A DNA stretch of 64,000 bases from Hoeflea sp. 108 (GCF_000372965.1 NZ_KB890024.1:744001-808000); one strand, 5' to 3'. Positions 1-9,854 are shown, counted from the stretch's first letter. Notes: generated by a model from the letters alone, not told the origin. Made by a program: numbers and translations.

Positions 1-595
1 CGATGGTCAGGATGGCGGTCCATCGTTCGGTCGTGGAGAGCTGGCTGTTCTCGTAGTGCCGCTCCACCCACGACACGCGGAAGGAATCCGGCGATGCCCG
101 GATGACCGATGACACTTCGATGGCGACCTGTTGGCGGCCAACCTTGGTGAAGGGGTCATTGGCGCGGGCGTAGTCGTTCAATGCCGCCGCGCCGCGATCC
201 GTGGTCCACTCATAGGCGCGAAGCCAGTTCTGGCGGACAATGATCGCGTCGGCCGGGATCGCGCGGACCTGCTCGATGAATCGGCCGAGATGGAAAGCAA
301 TCTGCGGATCGGTCGGCCGATAGTCGGCATTGGCGGGCGCGACGGTCTGCGCCTGACCGAGATCATCGACTTGCACTACCCACGGCACCACGGTCCCGCG
401 TGCAGACTGCCAGACCAGCGCCGAGGCGAAGCCCGCCGACAGGATCAGGGAACCAAAGGCCATGAGCCGCCAGTTTCTCGCCTGCACGCGGGCCGAGCCG
501 ATACGCTCGTCCCACGCCTGCGCGGCCTTCTGATAGGGCGTCTCGGGTTCTGGCGATTTGCCGTAATGGGTGGCTGGTCGTTTGAATATGCTCAT
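1..595 (-). CDS. trbF: TrbF conjugal transfer protein (VirB8-like), 3' end cut by window edge
   Basis: The reading frame begins MSIFKRPATHYGK and continues to the left edge without a stop. About 198 residues are visible, of a family usually near 230. There is one membrane segment at about residues 46-65, followed by a periplasmic domain. TrbF is the VirB8-like inner-membrane scaffold of the Trb type IV secretion channel. The ATG overlaps the trbL stop (ATGA at 592-595), so the two genes are translationally coupled. trbG and trbI would be expected next, outside the window. Confidence 0.93.
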   Translation of the reverse strand, partial: MSIFKRPATHYGKSPEPETPYQKAAQAWDERIGSARVQARNWRLMAFGSLILSAGFASALVWQSARGTVVPWVVQVDDLGQAQTVAPANADYRPTDPQIAFHLGRFIEQVRAIPADAIIVRQNWLRAYEWTTDRGAAALNDYARANDPFTKVGRQQVAIEVSSVIRASPDSFRVSWVERHYENSQLSTTERWTAILTI

Positions 596-1950
596 GTGCG
601 GTCACTTTCGGAAAGGTTGATGGAAGAACCGGAGCCGTGGCTGTCGCCGGAGCGCACCGCATGGGCGGCCATGGTGGTGCCGTGGTTCATGGCCTGCGAG
701 CGCCGCATCTGTTGCGCCCACGCGGGAGCGGTGCCGGCCGATGCGGATGATGTGGCGGGGGCGGTGCTCCCGCCGCTGACCGTGCCTGCGGTGGATGAGC
801 CGCCGGTCACACCGAAGGCGGCGCGTGCGCCACCGGAAAAGCTGGATTTGACGCTTTCGGTGGCTTTCGAGACGGCGCGCTTCAAGGGAGAGACGGCGGC
901 CGAGCCTGCGGCGCGGGCAACACCGCCAAGGCCGGAAGCGACACCGGCCGCGCCGGACTGGCCGAGCGCGCCGACGCTATAGGCTGCGGTTGCCGCGCCC
1001 GCGGCCGTCGCCCCGCCGCGGACGGCAGCGGCCCCGCCGGACAGCGCAGCAGCACCACCCTTGGCGGCGAGCATGGCCCCGCCGCCAGCGGCGACGCCTG
1101 CACCTGCGACCGCAAGCCCGGTTCCCACGGCTGCGCCCGCGCCGAGCTGCGGGCCGCCCGAGACGATGCCGTTGGCGATGCCGGGGCCGAAGATACCGAG
1201 GCCGAGCAGCGACAGCGCGGCGAGCACAATCGCCATGGCGTCGTCGATGCTCGGGGTTGCACCGCCGAAACCGGCCGTGAATTGCGAGAACAGGGTCGAG
1301 CCGATGCCGATGATGACGGCGAGCACCAAGACCTTGATGCCGGACGACACTACGTTGCCGAGCACCTTTTCGGCCATGAAGGCGGTCTTGCCGAACAGGC
1401 CGAAGGGGATCAGCACGAAGCCGGCAAGCGTGGTCAGCTTGAACTCGATCAGGGTCACGAAAAGCTGGATGGCGAGGATGAAAAAGGCCAGCACCACCAG
1501 CGCCCATGCGAACAGCAGGCACGCGATCTGGATGAAGTTCTCGAAAAAGGCGATCCAGCCCATCAGGTCGGAAATGGAATCGAGCAGCGGGCGGCCGGCG
1601 TCGAGGCCGGTCTGCGCGACACGGCCCGGCCGCATCAGATCGGTGACGGAAAAGCCGGTGCCCGACGCCATGAGGCCGAGGCCGGCGAAGCTCTCGAAGA
1701 CGATGCGGGCGAGGTTGTTCCAATTGCTGATGATGTAGGCGAAGACGCCGACGAACAGGGTCTTCTTGACCAGCCGCGCGATAATGTCGTCATCCGCGCC
1801 CCATGCCCAAAAGAGCGCGGCGAGCGTCACGTCGATGACGATCAGCGTCGTGGCGATGAAGGCGACCTCGCCGCCGAGCAGGCCAAACCCCGAGTCGATG
1901 TAGGAGGTGAAGACCCCGAGAAAATTGTCGATGACGCCCGTGTTGCCCAT
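592..1950 (-). CDS. trbL: TrbL, polytopic membrane protein of the mating-pair apparatus (VirB6-like)
   Basis: The protein has 452 residues. The N-terminal two thirds hold several hydrophobic segments, as in TrbL/VirB6 inner-membrane channel proteins. The last ~170 residues are a low-complexity Gly/Ala/Ser-rich tail, common in TrbL. The tail makes overlapping frames look open, but they lack conserved content. The gene lies between the TrbK-like gene (2-bp gap) and trbF (4-bp overlap). The role follows from family and position. Confidence 0.93.
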   Translation of the reverse strand: MGNTGVIDNFLGVFTSYIDSGFGLLGGEVAFIATTLIVIDVTLAALFWAWGADDDIIARLVKKTLFVGVFAYIISNWNNLARIVFESFAGLGLMASGTGFSVTDLMRPGRVAQTGLDAGRPLLDSISDLMGWIAFFENFIQIACLLFAWALVVLAFFILAIQLFVTLIEFKLTTLAGFVLIPFGLFGKTAFMAEKVLGNVVSSGIKVLVLAVIIGIGSTLFSQFTAGFGGATPSIDDAMAIVLAALSLLGLGIFGPGIANGIVSGGPQLGAGAAVGTGLAVAGAGVAAGGGAMLAAKGGAAALSGGAAAVRGGATAAGAATAAYSVGALGQSGAAGVASGLGGVARAAGSAAVSPLKRAVSKATESVKSSFSGGARAAFGVTGGSSTAGTVSGGSTAPATSSASAGTAPAWAQQMRRSQAMNHGTTMAAHAVRSGDSHGSGSSINLSESDRT

Positions 1951-1952
1951 GG

Positions 1953-2219
1953 TCAGCGCGCCTCGCTGCGATCACGGCCGAGGAAGCGGTCGCGGGATTC
2001 CGCCCACGCGGCGAGGCAGTCGGCATCGCTGGCGGCTGCCTCGCCGAGCTGCTGGCAGCGGCGCAGGGTTTCGCGCAAGGGATCGGCCGGGGGCTGGAAG
2101 GCCGGCGCAGGGGGAGGCGCGGAAGGTTCATCCTTCCGCGCCATGTCGATTGCGGTCGCCGTGACGGCGATGGCGATGAACACCACGGCCCCGAGCCGGG
2201 CCAGCATCTTGCCGTCCAT
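1953..2219 (-). CDS. TrbK-like small membrane protein, putative entry exclusion
   Basis: An 88-residue product starts MDGKMLARLG. It has one N-terminal hydrophobic segment (about residues 8-24), a proline-rich linker and a C-terminal part with two cysteines (in RRCQQLG and DADCLAA). This is the layout of the alternative TrbK family found between trbJ and trbL in Trb operons, assigned to entry exclusion. The start at 2219 was chosen because it lies just downstream of the trbJ stop at 2234. Longer upstream frames would overlap trbJ. Sequence conservation in this family is weak, so the function rests mainly on position. Confidence 0.75.
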   Translation of the reverse strand: MDGKMLARLGAVVFIAIAVTATAIDMARKDEPSAPPPAPAFQPPADPLRETLRRCQQLGEAAASDADCLAAWAESRDRFLGRDRSEAR

Positions 2220-2233
2220 GGCGAGCCTCCCGG

Positions 2234-3010
2234 TCAGTTGTTGCCGTTGTTGAACATCTGCGCATTGCCCGGCTGATAACCGCTGCCCGGTGTCAGGAAC
2301 CGTTCGCGCTGGATGCGGCCCTGCTCGGCGGCGGTCGCGCGCTCCGCTTCTGTCAGCGCATCGGCGCGGCCATTTGCCGAGATGACCGCGATCAGGTCGG
2401 AAAGCTGCTGCGACTGGAGGGCGAGAAGCTGGTTGCCGGCCTGCGTGGCTTGCAGCGCGCCGGTCGCGCCTTGGCTCTGGCCGACAAGCGCGGCCATCTC
2501 GGCGCGATTGCTGTCGATGTTGCCGACGACGCCAGCCTGCACGCGCATGGCGTCCTGCAAACCGCCAACCGTATTTTCCCAACGGCCGCGCGCGTCGGCG
2601 ACAAGCTGGGCGTCGGTCGCCGACAGCGAGACATTGCCGTATTGGCTCTGGAACGCTTGGTCGATCTGGCCGACCTCGAACGCGATGTTCTGCGCTTGGC
2701 CGAGAAGCTGCTGCGTGCGCTGGACGTTCTGCTGGAGCTGCTGGAGCGACGAATACGGCAGGCTCGCCAGATTACGGGCCTGATTGATGAGCATCTGCGC
2801 TTCATTCTGAAGGCTGGTGATCTGGTTATTGATCTGCTCCAGCGTGCGGGCGGCCGTAAGCACGTTCTGCGCATAGTTGCTCGGATCATAGACGATGCGG
2901 CCGAAGCCGAATTGCGCATGGGCCGGGCTTGCCAGCATGGGCGAAAGCGCGACAGGCACGGCGAGCGCCAGCGCGAGGGCCGAGGCCCCGACGATCTTGG
3001 GATAGGTCAT
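2234..3010 (-). CDS. trbJ: TrbJ conjugal transfer protein (VirB5-like)
   Basis: The protein has 258 residues with a clear signal peptide (hydrophobic core ASALALALAVPVAL, cleavage after AHA). A long Gln-rich, largely helical region follows, with repeated NQI, LQN and QQL patterns typical of TrbJ/VirB5. It is a periplasmic component tied to the pilus and mating-pair formation. The start at 3010 overlaps the trbE stop (ATGA) and places the signal peptide at the N terminus. A longer upstream frame would read through trbE. Confidence 0.93.
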   Translation of the reverse strand: MTYPKIVGASALALALAVPVALSPMLASPAHAQFGFGRIVYDPSNYAQNVLTAARTLEQINNQITSLQNEAQMLINQARNLASLPYSSLQQLQQNVQRTQQLLGQAQNIAFEVGQIDQAFQSQYGNVSLSATDAQLVADARGRWENTVGGLQDAMRVQAGVVGNIDSNRAEMAALVGQSQGATGALQATQAGNQLLALQSQQLSDLIAVISANGRADALTEAERATAAEQGRIQRERFLTPGSGYQPGNAQMFNNGNN

Positions 3011-5499
3011 GGAAGAATCTCCTGTGTGGGGTGGGTATCGAGCCGGGCCGGCGCGGCGGATTCCGGCTGGTCGGCAAGATTGGTGAGGTTCGGGATCAGG
3101 TCGGCCGCCCACTCGACGCCGCGATGGCGTAGCCAGCCGGCGAGGAAACCGGCGCGGCCGTGCTCGGCATGGATGCGCGCGATTTCGGTCTGGCCGGATT
3201 TGGAGGATGCGGCGCAGAGCGCGAGGCCGACTTCGGACAGGCCAAGCTCGAACAGGCGATTGCCCCTGCGGCTTTGGCAGTAATAATCCCGCTTGGGCGT
3301 GGCCCGTGCGAGAATTTCGATCTGCCTGTCATTGAGGCCGAAGCGGCGATAGATGGCCGTGATCTGCGGCTCGATGGCGCGCTCGTTCGGCAGCAGGAGC
3401 CGCGTCGGGCAGCTTTCGATGATCGCGGGCGCGATGTTGCTGCCGTCGATGTCGGACAGGCTTTGCGTGGCGAAGATGACGCTGGCGTTCTTCTTGCGCA
3501 GCGTTTTCAGCCATTCGCGGAGCTGGCCGGCGAATCCCTCGTCGTCCAGCGCAAGCCAGCCCTCGTCGATGATGAGCAGCGTCGGCCGCCCGTCGAGCCG
3601 GTCGCCGATGCGATGGAACAGATAGGCGAGCACGGCGGGGGCAGCGCCGGTCCCGACAAGCCCTTCGATCTCGAACGCCTGCACGTCCGCCGATCCCAAA
3701 TGCTCTGTCTCGGCGTCGAGCAACCGGCCATAGGCACCGCCGACGCAGAACGGCCGGAGCGCCTGTTTCAGATCGTTGGATTGCAGCAGGACCGCGAGGC
3801 CGGTGATGGTGCGTTCCTCGACCGGCGCGGACGCCAGCGAGGTCAGCGCCGTCCAAAGATGCTCTTTCACCTCTGGCGTGATCGACAGCCCCTCGCGCAT
3901 GAGGATGGCGGCAATCCAGTCCGCCGCCCATGCGCGTTCATAGGTGTCGTGGATGCGGGCAAGTGGCTGGAGCGAAACGGACGCCTCGTCCCCTTCCGTG
4001 AGGCCACCGCCCAAATCGTGCCAATCCCCGCCCATGGCGAGCGCGGCGGCGCGGATGCTGCCGCCGAAGTCGAAGGCGAAGACCTGCGATCCCGCATAGC
4101 GCCGGAACTGCAAGGCCATGAGGGCAAGCAACACGGATTTGCCCGCGCCCGTGGGGCCGACGACAAGGGTATGGCCTACGTCGCCGACATGGAGACTTAG
4201 CCGGAACGGGGTAGAGCCTTCGGTCCTAGCGTATAGCAATGGAGCGTCGCCGAAATGCTCGTCCCGTTCCGGCCCCGCCCACACCGCTGAAAGCGGTATC
4301 ATGTGGGCGAGATTCAAAGTGCTGATAGGCGGCTGGCGGACATTCGCGTAGGCGTGTCCGGGCAGGCTGCCGAGCCATGCGTCAACCGCGTTGACGCTCT
4401 CGGGCATGGCGGTGAAGTCGCGGCCCTGAACGATCTTCTCGACCAGGCGCAGCTTCTCGTCGGCAAGGCGCGGGTCGGCATCCCAAACGGTGACGGTGGC
4501 CGTAACATAGGCCATGCCCGCCACGTCCGCCCCAAGCTCCTGCAACGCCATGTCGGCGTCGAGCGCCTTGTTGGCGGCGTCGGTGTCCACAAGCGCGGAC
4601 GCCTCGTTCGTCATGGCCTCTTTCAAGATCGCCGCGACGCTCTTGCGCTTGGCGAACCATTGCCGCCTGATCTTCGTGAGCAGCCGGGTCGCGTCGGTCT
4701 TGTCGAGCAGGATGGCGCGGGTGGACCAGCGATAGGGAAACGGCAGCCGGTTCATTTCGTCGAGCAGGCCGGGCGTCGTCGCGGTGGGGAATCCCACGAT
4801 GGTCAGCACGCGCAGATGCTTGTCGCCAAGGCGAGGCTCCAGCCCGCCGGTCAATGGCTGGTCGGCGAGCAGCGCGTCGAGGTGCATCGGCACCTCGGGG
4901 ACGCGCACGCGATGCCGGTTCGTGGAAATCGTCGAATGCAGGTAGGTCAGCGTCGCGCCATCATCCATCCAACGGCACTCGGGCATGAAGCCGTCGAGCA
5001 GCGCCAGCACGCGGTCGGTGCGGTCGATGAAGCCGCGCAGTAGCTCCCACGGGTCCACGCCCATCTTCTCGCGGCCCTCGTAGAGCCATGTTTCCGCCCG
5101 CGCGGCTTCCTCGGCCGGGGGCAGCCAGAGGAAGGTCAGGAAATAGCCGGACACGAAATGCGCGTCCGCTTCCTCGAAACCGGCTTTCCGCTCTGCATCG
5201 ACCAGCGCCGACGCGGGATCGGGAAAGGTGCTGTCGGGATAGGTCGCCGCCTCGCTGCGCTGCGCCTCCACGAAGATGCTCCAGCCGGAGCCGAGGCGGC
5301 GCACGGCGTTGTTGATGCGGCCGGCGACGGCGACCAGTTCGGCCGCCACGGCGGAATCCAGATCGGGACCGCGAAACTTCGCCGTCCTCTGAAAACTCCC
5401 ATCCTTGTTCAAGACGACGCCGGAGCCGACCAATGCGGCCCATGGCAGATAATCGGCGAGCCGGGTGGCGGTGCGGCGGTATTCTGCAAGGTTCATCAT
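3007..5499 (-). CDS. trbE: TrbE, VirB4-type ATPase of the conjugation channel
   Basis: The product has 830 residues, the normal size. It carries a Walker A motif GPTGAGKS (about 448-455) and a Walker B region ending LLIIDEGW. The N-terminal half matches the CagE/TrbE/VirB4 domain. It powers substrate handling and pilus assembly at the cytoplasmic face of the inner membrane. The MM start at 5499 leaves a 10-bp gap to trbD. The upstream extension to 5631 would overlap trbD in another frame and is rejected. Confidence 0.95.
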   Translation of the reverse strand: MMNLAEYRRTATRLADYLPWAALVGSGVVLNKDGSFQRTAKFRGPDLDSAVAAELVAVAGRINNAVRRLGSGWSIFVEAQRSEAATYPDSTFPDPASALVDAERKAGFEEADAHFVSGYFLTFLWLPPAEEAARAETWLYEGREKMGVDPWELLRGFIDRTDRVLALLDGFMPECRWMDDGATLTYLHSTISTNRHRVRVPEVPMHLDALLADQPLTGGLEPRLGDKHLRVLTIVGFPTATTPGLLDEMNRLPFPYRWSTRAILLDKTDATRLLTKIRRQWFAKRKSVAAILKEAMTNEASALVDTDAANKALDADMALQELGADVAGMAYVTATVTVWDADPRLADEKLRLVEKIVQGRDFTAMPESVNAVDAWLGSLPGHAYANVRQPPISTLNLAHMIPLSAVWAGPERDEHFGDAPLLYARTEGSTPFRLSLHVGDVGHTLVVGPTGAGKSVLLALMALQFRRYAGSQVFAFDFGGSIRAAALAMGGDWHDLGGGLTEGDEASVSLQPLARIHDTYERAWAADWIAAILMREGLSITPEVKEHLWTALTSLASAPVEERTITGLAVLLQSNDLKQALRPFCVGGAYGRLLDAETEHLGSADVQAFEIEGLVGTGAAPAVLAYLFHRIGDRLDGRPTLLIIDEGWLALDDEGFAGQLREWLKTLRKKNASVIFATQSLSDIDGSNIAPAIIESCPTRLLLPNERAIEPQITAIYRRFGLNDRQIEILARATPKRDYYCQSRRGNRLFELGLSEVGLALCAASSKSGQTEIARIHAEHGRAGFLAGWLRHRGVEWAADLIPNLTNLADQPESAAPARLDTHPTQEILP

Positions 5500-5509
5500 G
5501 GCCGCGCCC

Positions 5510-5791
5510 TCACACCGACAGAAAAGCCGGGATGCGGATATGCTGCCGCCCGACCTCGACGAATTGGGGATCGCGTTTCGCCGCCCACACGGCCGCGAAA
5601 TGCCCGATGGCCCAGATGGCGATGCCGACAAGCCAGAGGCGCAGGCCGAGGCCCACGGCCCCGGCCAGCGTGCCGTTCATGATGGCGATGGCGCGGGGAG
5701 CGCCGCCGAGCAGGATATGCTCGGTCAGCGCCCGATGGACGGGGATCGTGAAGCCCGGCACCGCGTCGAGCTGTTCGAGGCCGCCCGCCAT
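5510..5791 (-). CDS. trbD: TrbD conjugal transfer protein (VirB3-like)
   Basis: This 93-residue protein starts MAGGLEQLDAVPGF and contains the TrbD/VirB3 core TIPVHRALTEHILLGGAPR, followed by two adjacent hydrophobic segments (about residues 32-65). It is an inner-membrane partner of the TrbE ATPase. Its ATG overlaps the trbC stop (TGATG around 5789-5793). The longer open frame reaching 6250 runs through trbC and is not used. Confidence 0.93.
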   Translation of the reverse strand: MAGGLEQLDAVPGFTIPVHRALTEHILLGGAPRAIAIMNGTLAGAVGLGLRLWLVGIAIWAIGHFAAVWAAKRDPQFVEVGRQHIRIPAFLSV

Positions 5792-6123
5792 CAAACGAGC
5801 GCCCCGCCGCCGAAGCTGAAAAAGCTCAAGAAGAACGAGCTGGCCGCGAAGGCGATGGACAGGCCGAATACGATCTGGATCAGGCGACGGAAGCCGCCGC
5901 TGGTGTCGCCGAACGCGAGGGTGAGGCCGGTCACGATGATGATGATGACGGCGATGATCTTGGCGACCGGCCCCTCGATGGACTGGAGGATTTGCTGCAA
6001 GGGCTGTTCCCATGGCATCGACGAACCAGACGCATGGGCGGCCGGGGCGAGCACGAGGCTGACGGCAACGGTGAATGCGGCGGTCGCAAGGTTGCGATAG
6101 CCGCACGGAATCGTGCGGATCAT
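5791..6123 (-). CDS. trbC: TrbC, conjugative pilin precursor (VirB2-like)
   Basis: A 110-residue protein with a long signal sequence ending APAAHA and a mature part with two hydrophobic helices (IIAVIIIIVTGLTLAFG and LIQIVFGLSIAFAASSFF). That is the layout of TrbC/VirB2 pilins. It forms the pilus shaft after processing. In related systems the TraF peptidase matures or cyclises TrbC, and a traF gene is present at 19404-19949. The start overlaps the trbB stop by 4 bp. Confidence 0.94.
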   Translation of the reverse strand: MIRTIPCGYRNLATAAFTVAVSLVLAPAAHASGSSMPWEQPLQQILQSIEGPVAKIIAVIIIIVTGLTLAFGDTSGGFRRLIQIVFGLSIAFAASSFFLSFFSFGGGALV

Positions 6124-7103
6124 GAAGATTCTCCTGTGCTGGTTTGGATGGCGGGGGTGATGCGGTAGTCGCCGTCCGGCCCCAGCCCTTCGACGCGGGC
6201 AAGCTCGGCCAGCCGGCGCGCAGAACCGCGCCCGGAGAGGACGGCAACAAGGTCGATAGTCTCGGCGATCAGCGCGCGCGGGACGGTGACGACAGCCTCT
6301 TGGATGAGCTGTTCAAGACGGCGCAGCGCGCCGATGCCGGTGCCTGCATGGATGGTGCCGATCCCGCCCGGATGGCCGGTGCCCCACGCTTTCAGAAGGT
6401 CGAGGGCTTCCGATCCGCGCACCTCGCCGATGGGGATGCGGTCGGGGCGCAGGCGCAGCGAGGAACGGACCAGATCGGAAAGCGTCGCCACGCCGTCTTT
6501 CGTCCGCATGGCGACAAGGTTGGGCGCGGCGCATTGCAGCTCGCGCGTGTCCTCGATGATGACGACGCGATCCGCCGTCTTCGCCACCTCGGCGAGCAGC
6601 GCGTTGGTCAAAGTCGTTTTGCCGGTGCTGGTGCCGCCCGCGACCAAAATATTGGCGCGGGCCGTGACGGCCTCGCGCAGCGTTTCCGCTTGATCGGCGT
6701 TCATGATGCCGGCGGCCACATAGTCGTCGAGGCTGAACACGGCGACGGCGGGCTTGCGGATGGCGAAGGTCGGGGCGGCGACCACGGGCGGCAGCAGGCC
6801 CTCGAATCTTTCGCCCGACTCCGGCAGCTCGGCCGAGACGCGAGGGCTGCGGGCGTGAACCTCCGCACCGACATGATGCGCGACCAGCCGAACGATGCGT
6901 TCGCCATCGGCGGCGGACAGGCGCTCGCCCGTATCGGAAAGCCCTTCGGACAGGCGGTCGATCCACAACCGCCCGTCCGGGTTCAACATCACCTCGACCA
7001 CGGCCGGGTCTTCGAGCAGTCGCGCGATTGCCGGCCCCAATGCCGTGCGCAACATGCGTGCGCCGCGCGCAATGGCTTCCGGTCTTTGGTGGTTGGTGGT
7101 CAT
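6120..7103 (-). CDS. trbB: TrbB, VirB11-type secretion ATPase
   Basis: The 327-residue product has the VirB11/PulE layout: an N-terminal domain, then Walker A GGTSTGKT (about 156-163), the Asp box VVIIEDTREL and the His box GTGHPGGIGTIHAG. It forms a hexameric ATPase under the channel and works with TrbE and TraG. It is the first of the overlapping trbB-C-D genes. A 147-bp gap separates it from the CopG-like gene. Confidence 0.95.
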   Translation of the reverse strand: MTTNHQRPEAIARGARMLRTALGPAIARLLEDPAVVEVMLNPDGRLWIDRLSEGLSDTGERLSAADGERIVRLVAHHVGAEVHARSPRVSAELPESGERFEGLLPPVVAAPTFAIRKPAVAVFSLDDYVAAGIMNADQAETLREAVTARANILVAGGTSTGKTTLTNALLAEVAKTADRVVIIEDTRELQCAAPNLVAMRTKDGVATLSDLVRSSLRLRPDRIPIGEVRGSEALDLLKAWGTGHPGGIGTIHAGTGIGALRRLEQLIQEAVVTVPRALIAETIDLVAVLSGRGSARRLAELARVEGLGPDGDYRITPAIQTSTGESS

Positions 7104-7250
7104 GTCGGCCCCGGCTTCTGGCGGGGACGCGACAGGCTATCCCCGGATCGGGGTCGATTAAGAAAGCCCGGAATTGGGCCGGTTCAACAAGTATCTAGCT
7201 CTGTGCGGTGATCGGCGGCGAACGGCGGTAAATAGGATGGGTCCGAATAC

Positions 7251-7730
7251 TTACTCTTGATCGCCGTTGGTCTGTGCCTCTTCCGGCACCGGATCGTCGG
7301 GAAGTGAGTCGAGGTCACGCGACAGCTCCTTGAGGAACCTGTCTCCCGTCGCCAAACGCCGACCAAGGTTCTGCATGAAGCCCTCGAACCGCTCTGCTGC
7401 TTTGGCGCGGGCTGATTGTCTCGCTGCATCCGGTAAAGGCGGTGTAATCGTCATCCAGTAATGGATGAACTGCGCGACCGTCTCGCCGAGGACGGCGAGA
7501 TCCAGGTCGAGCGTGTCGATCTGGCGGCCGAGCTTGTCCAGGCGGCGTGACATGGCGGCCTCAAGCTGGTCGTCGGCATCGCCGGACAGATAGGACATGA
7601 CCGCTGCCTCCACGATGGCGGATTTCGAGACATTGCGGCGCAACGCCACCGAGCGGCGTAAAGCCAGCGCTTCGATCTGCGGAATGAGCGCGGGGTCGAA
7701 ATAGAGATTCAGGCGGGTTCTGGTTGCCAT
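7251..7730 (-). CDS. CopG/ribbon-helix-helix-type protein between traG and trbB
   Basis: The product has 159 residues. The N terminus, MATRTRLNLYFDPALIPQIE, has the alternating strand pattern of a ribbon-helix-helix DNA-binding domain. The helices VSKSAIVEAAVMSYLS follow, then a helical C-terminal part. Genes of this kind are commonly found between traG and trbB in rhizobial ICEs, where they may autoregulate the transfer operon. The start at 7730 has a good GAGGAG site and does not overlap traG; the alternative start at 7760 would. Confidence 0.8.
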   Translation of the reverse strand: MATRTRLNLYFDPALIPQIEALALRRSVALRRNVSKSAIVEAAVMSYLSGDADDQLEAAMSRRLDKLGRQIDTLDLDLAVLGETVAQFIHYWMTITPPLPDAARQSARAKAAERFEGFMQNLGRRLATGDRFLKELSRDLDSLPDDPVPEEAQTNGDQE

Positions 7731-7740
7731 GGGCGTCTCC

Positions 7741-9729
7741 TCAAAGGTCGATTCCATCATCGGGGTTCATCGCCACCTGTCGCGCCACCATCCTCATGCG
7801 CTGGCGCATGGCGCGGGCCTTGGCCGCGTCAACGTCCGGCTCGTCGTCCAGAAACTCGAACTCCTGTTCGGGCGACGGCGGCGGGGCGACGACTTCCTCA
7901 TGCTCGGGCAATTCCGGCTCGCGGCGGATGCCGGCATTGGCTGGATCGTCCTCGGTCCCGTCTGCCGCGTCGGTCGCGGAACCGCTTTCCGCCGCGACCA
8001 CGCGGCCGGACCAATCATCGGCGGATGGGCTGGGCGCCAGCGGAGCGGCGACCAGATCGGGCGGGGTCAGGATGCGTTCCTGAAACCGCACATCCTCGAA
8101 ATAGCGGGCTTTGGTGGCCCGGATCGGCGGCGTGCCCGCGACCATGACGATTTCATCGGTGGGCGGTAGCTGCATGATCTCGCCGGGCGTGAGCAGCGGC
8201 CGGGCCGTTTCCTGCCGTGACACCATCAAGTGACCTAACCACGGGGCTAGGCGGTGCCCTGCATAGTTGGTGGAGTCGCGCAGCTCGGTCGCGGTGCCTA
8301 ATGCGTCTGAAACACGCTTCGCCGTCCTTTCGTCGTTCGTGGCGAAGCTGACGCGGACGTGGCAGTTGTCGAGGATCGCGTTGTTCGGGCCATAGGCGCG
8401 CTCGATTTGATTGAGGCTCTGCGCAATCAGAAAGCCTTTGATGCCGTAACCCGCCATGAAGGCGAGCGCCGATTCAAAGAAGTCGAGCCGGCCAAGCGCC
8501 GGAAACTCGTCCAGCATCAACAGCAACCGATGCCGCTTGCCGGAGGTGGTCAATTCCTCCGTTAACCGCCTGCCGATCTGGTTGAGGATCAGGCGGATAA
8601 GCGGCTTGGTGCGGTTTATGTCGGACGGCGGCACGACCAGATAGAGCGTGACGGGCTGGCGGCTGCCGACCAGATCGGCAATGCGCCAGTCGCAGCGCGC
8701 CGTTACCCGCGCCACCACGGGATCGCGGTAGAGGCCGAGGAACGACATGGCGGTAGAGAGCACGCCCGACCGCTCGTTCTCGGATTTGTTCAACAGCTCG
8801 CGGGCCGACGACGCGATGACGGGATGAACGCCGGCCTCGCCGAGATGCGGCGTGTCCATCATGGCGCGCAAGGTCGCCTCGACCGGGCGGCGGGGATCGG
8901 ACAGGAAGTTGGCGACGCCCGCCAGCGTCTTGTCCTTCTCCGCATAGAGAACATGCAGGATCGCGCCGACCAGCAACGAATGGCTGGTCTTTTCCCAATG
9001 GTTGCGCTTGTCGAGGCTGCCTTCGGGATCGACCAGAATATCCGCGATATTCTGCACGTCGCGGACTTCCCATTCGCCCTGTCGCACCTCCAGCAGTGGG
9101 TTGTACGCCGACGAACTCAGGTTGGTCGGATCGAACAACAGGACGCGGCCATGCTTCGCGCGGAAGCCGGCTGTCAGCGTCCAGTTCTCGCCCTTTATGT
9201 CGTGAACGATGGCGGATGCCGGCCATGTCAGCAGCGTCGGCACCACCAGCCCCACGCCTTTGCCGCTGCGCGTCGGGGCGAAGCATAGGACATGCTCGGG
9301 ACCGTCATGGCGCAGATAGTCTTGGGCATGACGGCCAAGCACGACGCCATCGGGGCCGAGCAATCCGGCCGCGCGGATTTCTCTGTGCTCGGCCCATCGG
9401 GCCGAGCCATAGGTGGCAACGTTGCGCGCCTCCCGTGCCCGGATGATCGACATGAGGATGGCGGCGGCAATGGCGAGGAAGCCGCCCGATACGGCGATGA
9501 TGCCGCCCTCGACGAAGATCGTGGGCGCGTAGGCGTCGAACGAAAACCACCACCAGAAGAAGGCCGGCGGGTAGTAGATCGGCAGGCCCGCCAGCTCGAA
9601 CCATGGATTGCCAAGCTGGGGCTGGAAGCCAAGGCGGAACGCTACCCATTGCGTCGCCGCCCACGTCATCACCAGAACGATGGTGAAGACGACAGCGATC
9701 TGACCCCAAAGGATTCGGCCTCCGCGCAA
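7741..9729 (-). CDS. traG: TraG, VirD4-type coupling protein
   Basis: The 662-residue protein has two N-terminal membrane segments (about 9-30 and 72-97). A TraG/VirD4 ATPase domain follows, with Walker A APTRSGKGVG (151-160) and a Walker B region LLLMLDEFPALG. It brings the relaxase-DNA complex to the Trb channel at the inner membrane. The start is TTG at 9729, preceded by a GGAG site. Its 5' end is the exact left limit of the cargo region. The acidic C-terminal tail is normal for this group. Confidence 0.94.
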   Translation of the reverse strand: MRGGRILWGQIAVVFTIVLVMTWAATQWVAFRLGFQPQLGNPWFELAGLPIYYPPAFFWWWFSFDAYAPTIFVEGGIIAVSGGFLAIAAAILMSIIRAREARNVATYGSARWAEHREIRAAGLLGPDGVVLGRHAQDYLRHDGPEHVLCFAPTRSGKGVGLVVPTLLTWPASAIVHDIKGENWTLTAGFRAKHGRVLLFDPTNLSSSAYNPLLEVRQGEWEVRDVQNIADILVDPEGSLDKRNHWEKTSHSLLVGAILHVLYAEKDKTLAGVANFLSDPRRPVEATLRAMMDTPHLGEAGVHPVIASSARELLNKSENERSGVLSTAMSFLGLYRDPVVARVTARCDWRIADLVGSRQPVTLYLVVPPSDINRTKPLIRLILNQIGRRLTEELTTSGKRHRLLLMLDEFPALGRLDFFESALAFMAGYGIKGFLIAQSLNQIERAYGPNNAILDNCHVRVSFATNDERTAKRVSDALGTATELRDSTNYAGHRLAPWLGHLMVSRQETARPLLTPGEIMQLPPTDEIVMVAGTPPIRATKARYFEDVRFQERILTPPDLVAAPLAPSPSADDWSGRVVAAESGSATDAADGTEDDPANAGIRREPELPEHEEVVAPPPSPEQEFEFLDDEPDVDAAKARAMRQRMRMVARQVAMNPDDGIDL

Positions 9730-9854
9730 TGCAGGCTCCAGTCGGCAAAAGAGACGGAGCCGATCAGAGAGTAGGCAAAATCGGGACGGGCAACAGGAAA
9801 GAGGCTGCCGGAGGGCTGCCGGATACTATCGGCGGCAAATAGGACGGGTTGCCT

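Noticed and set aside
9305..9774. Overlapping frames on both strands over the traG start
   Set aside because: They are shadows of traG, which has full domain support.
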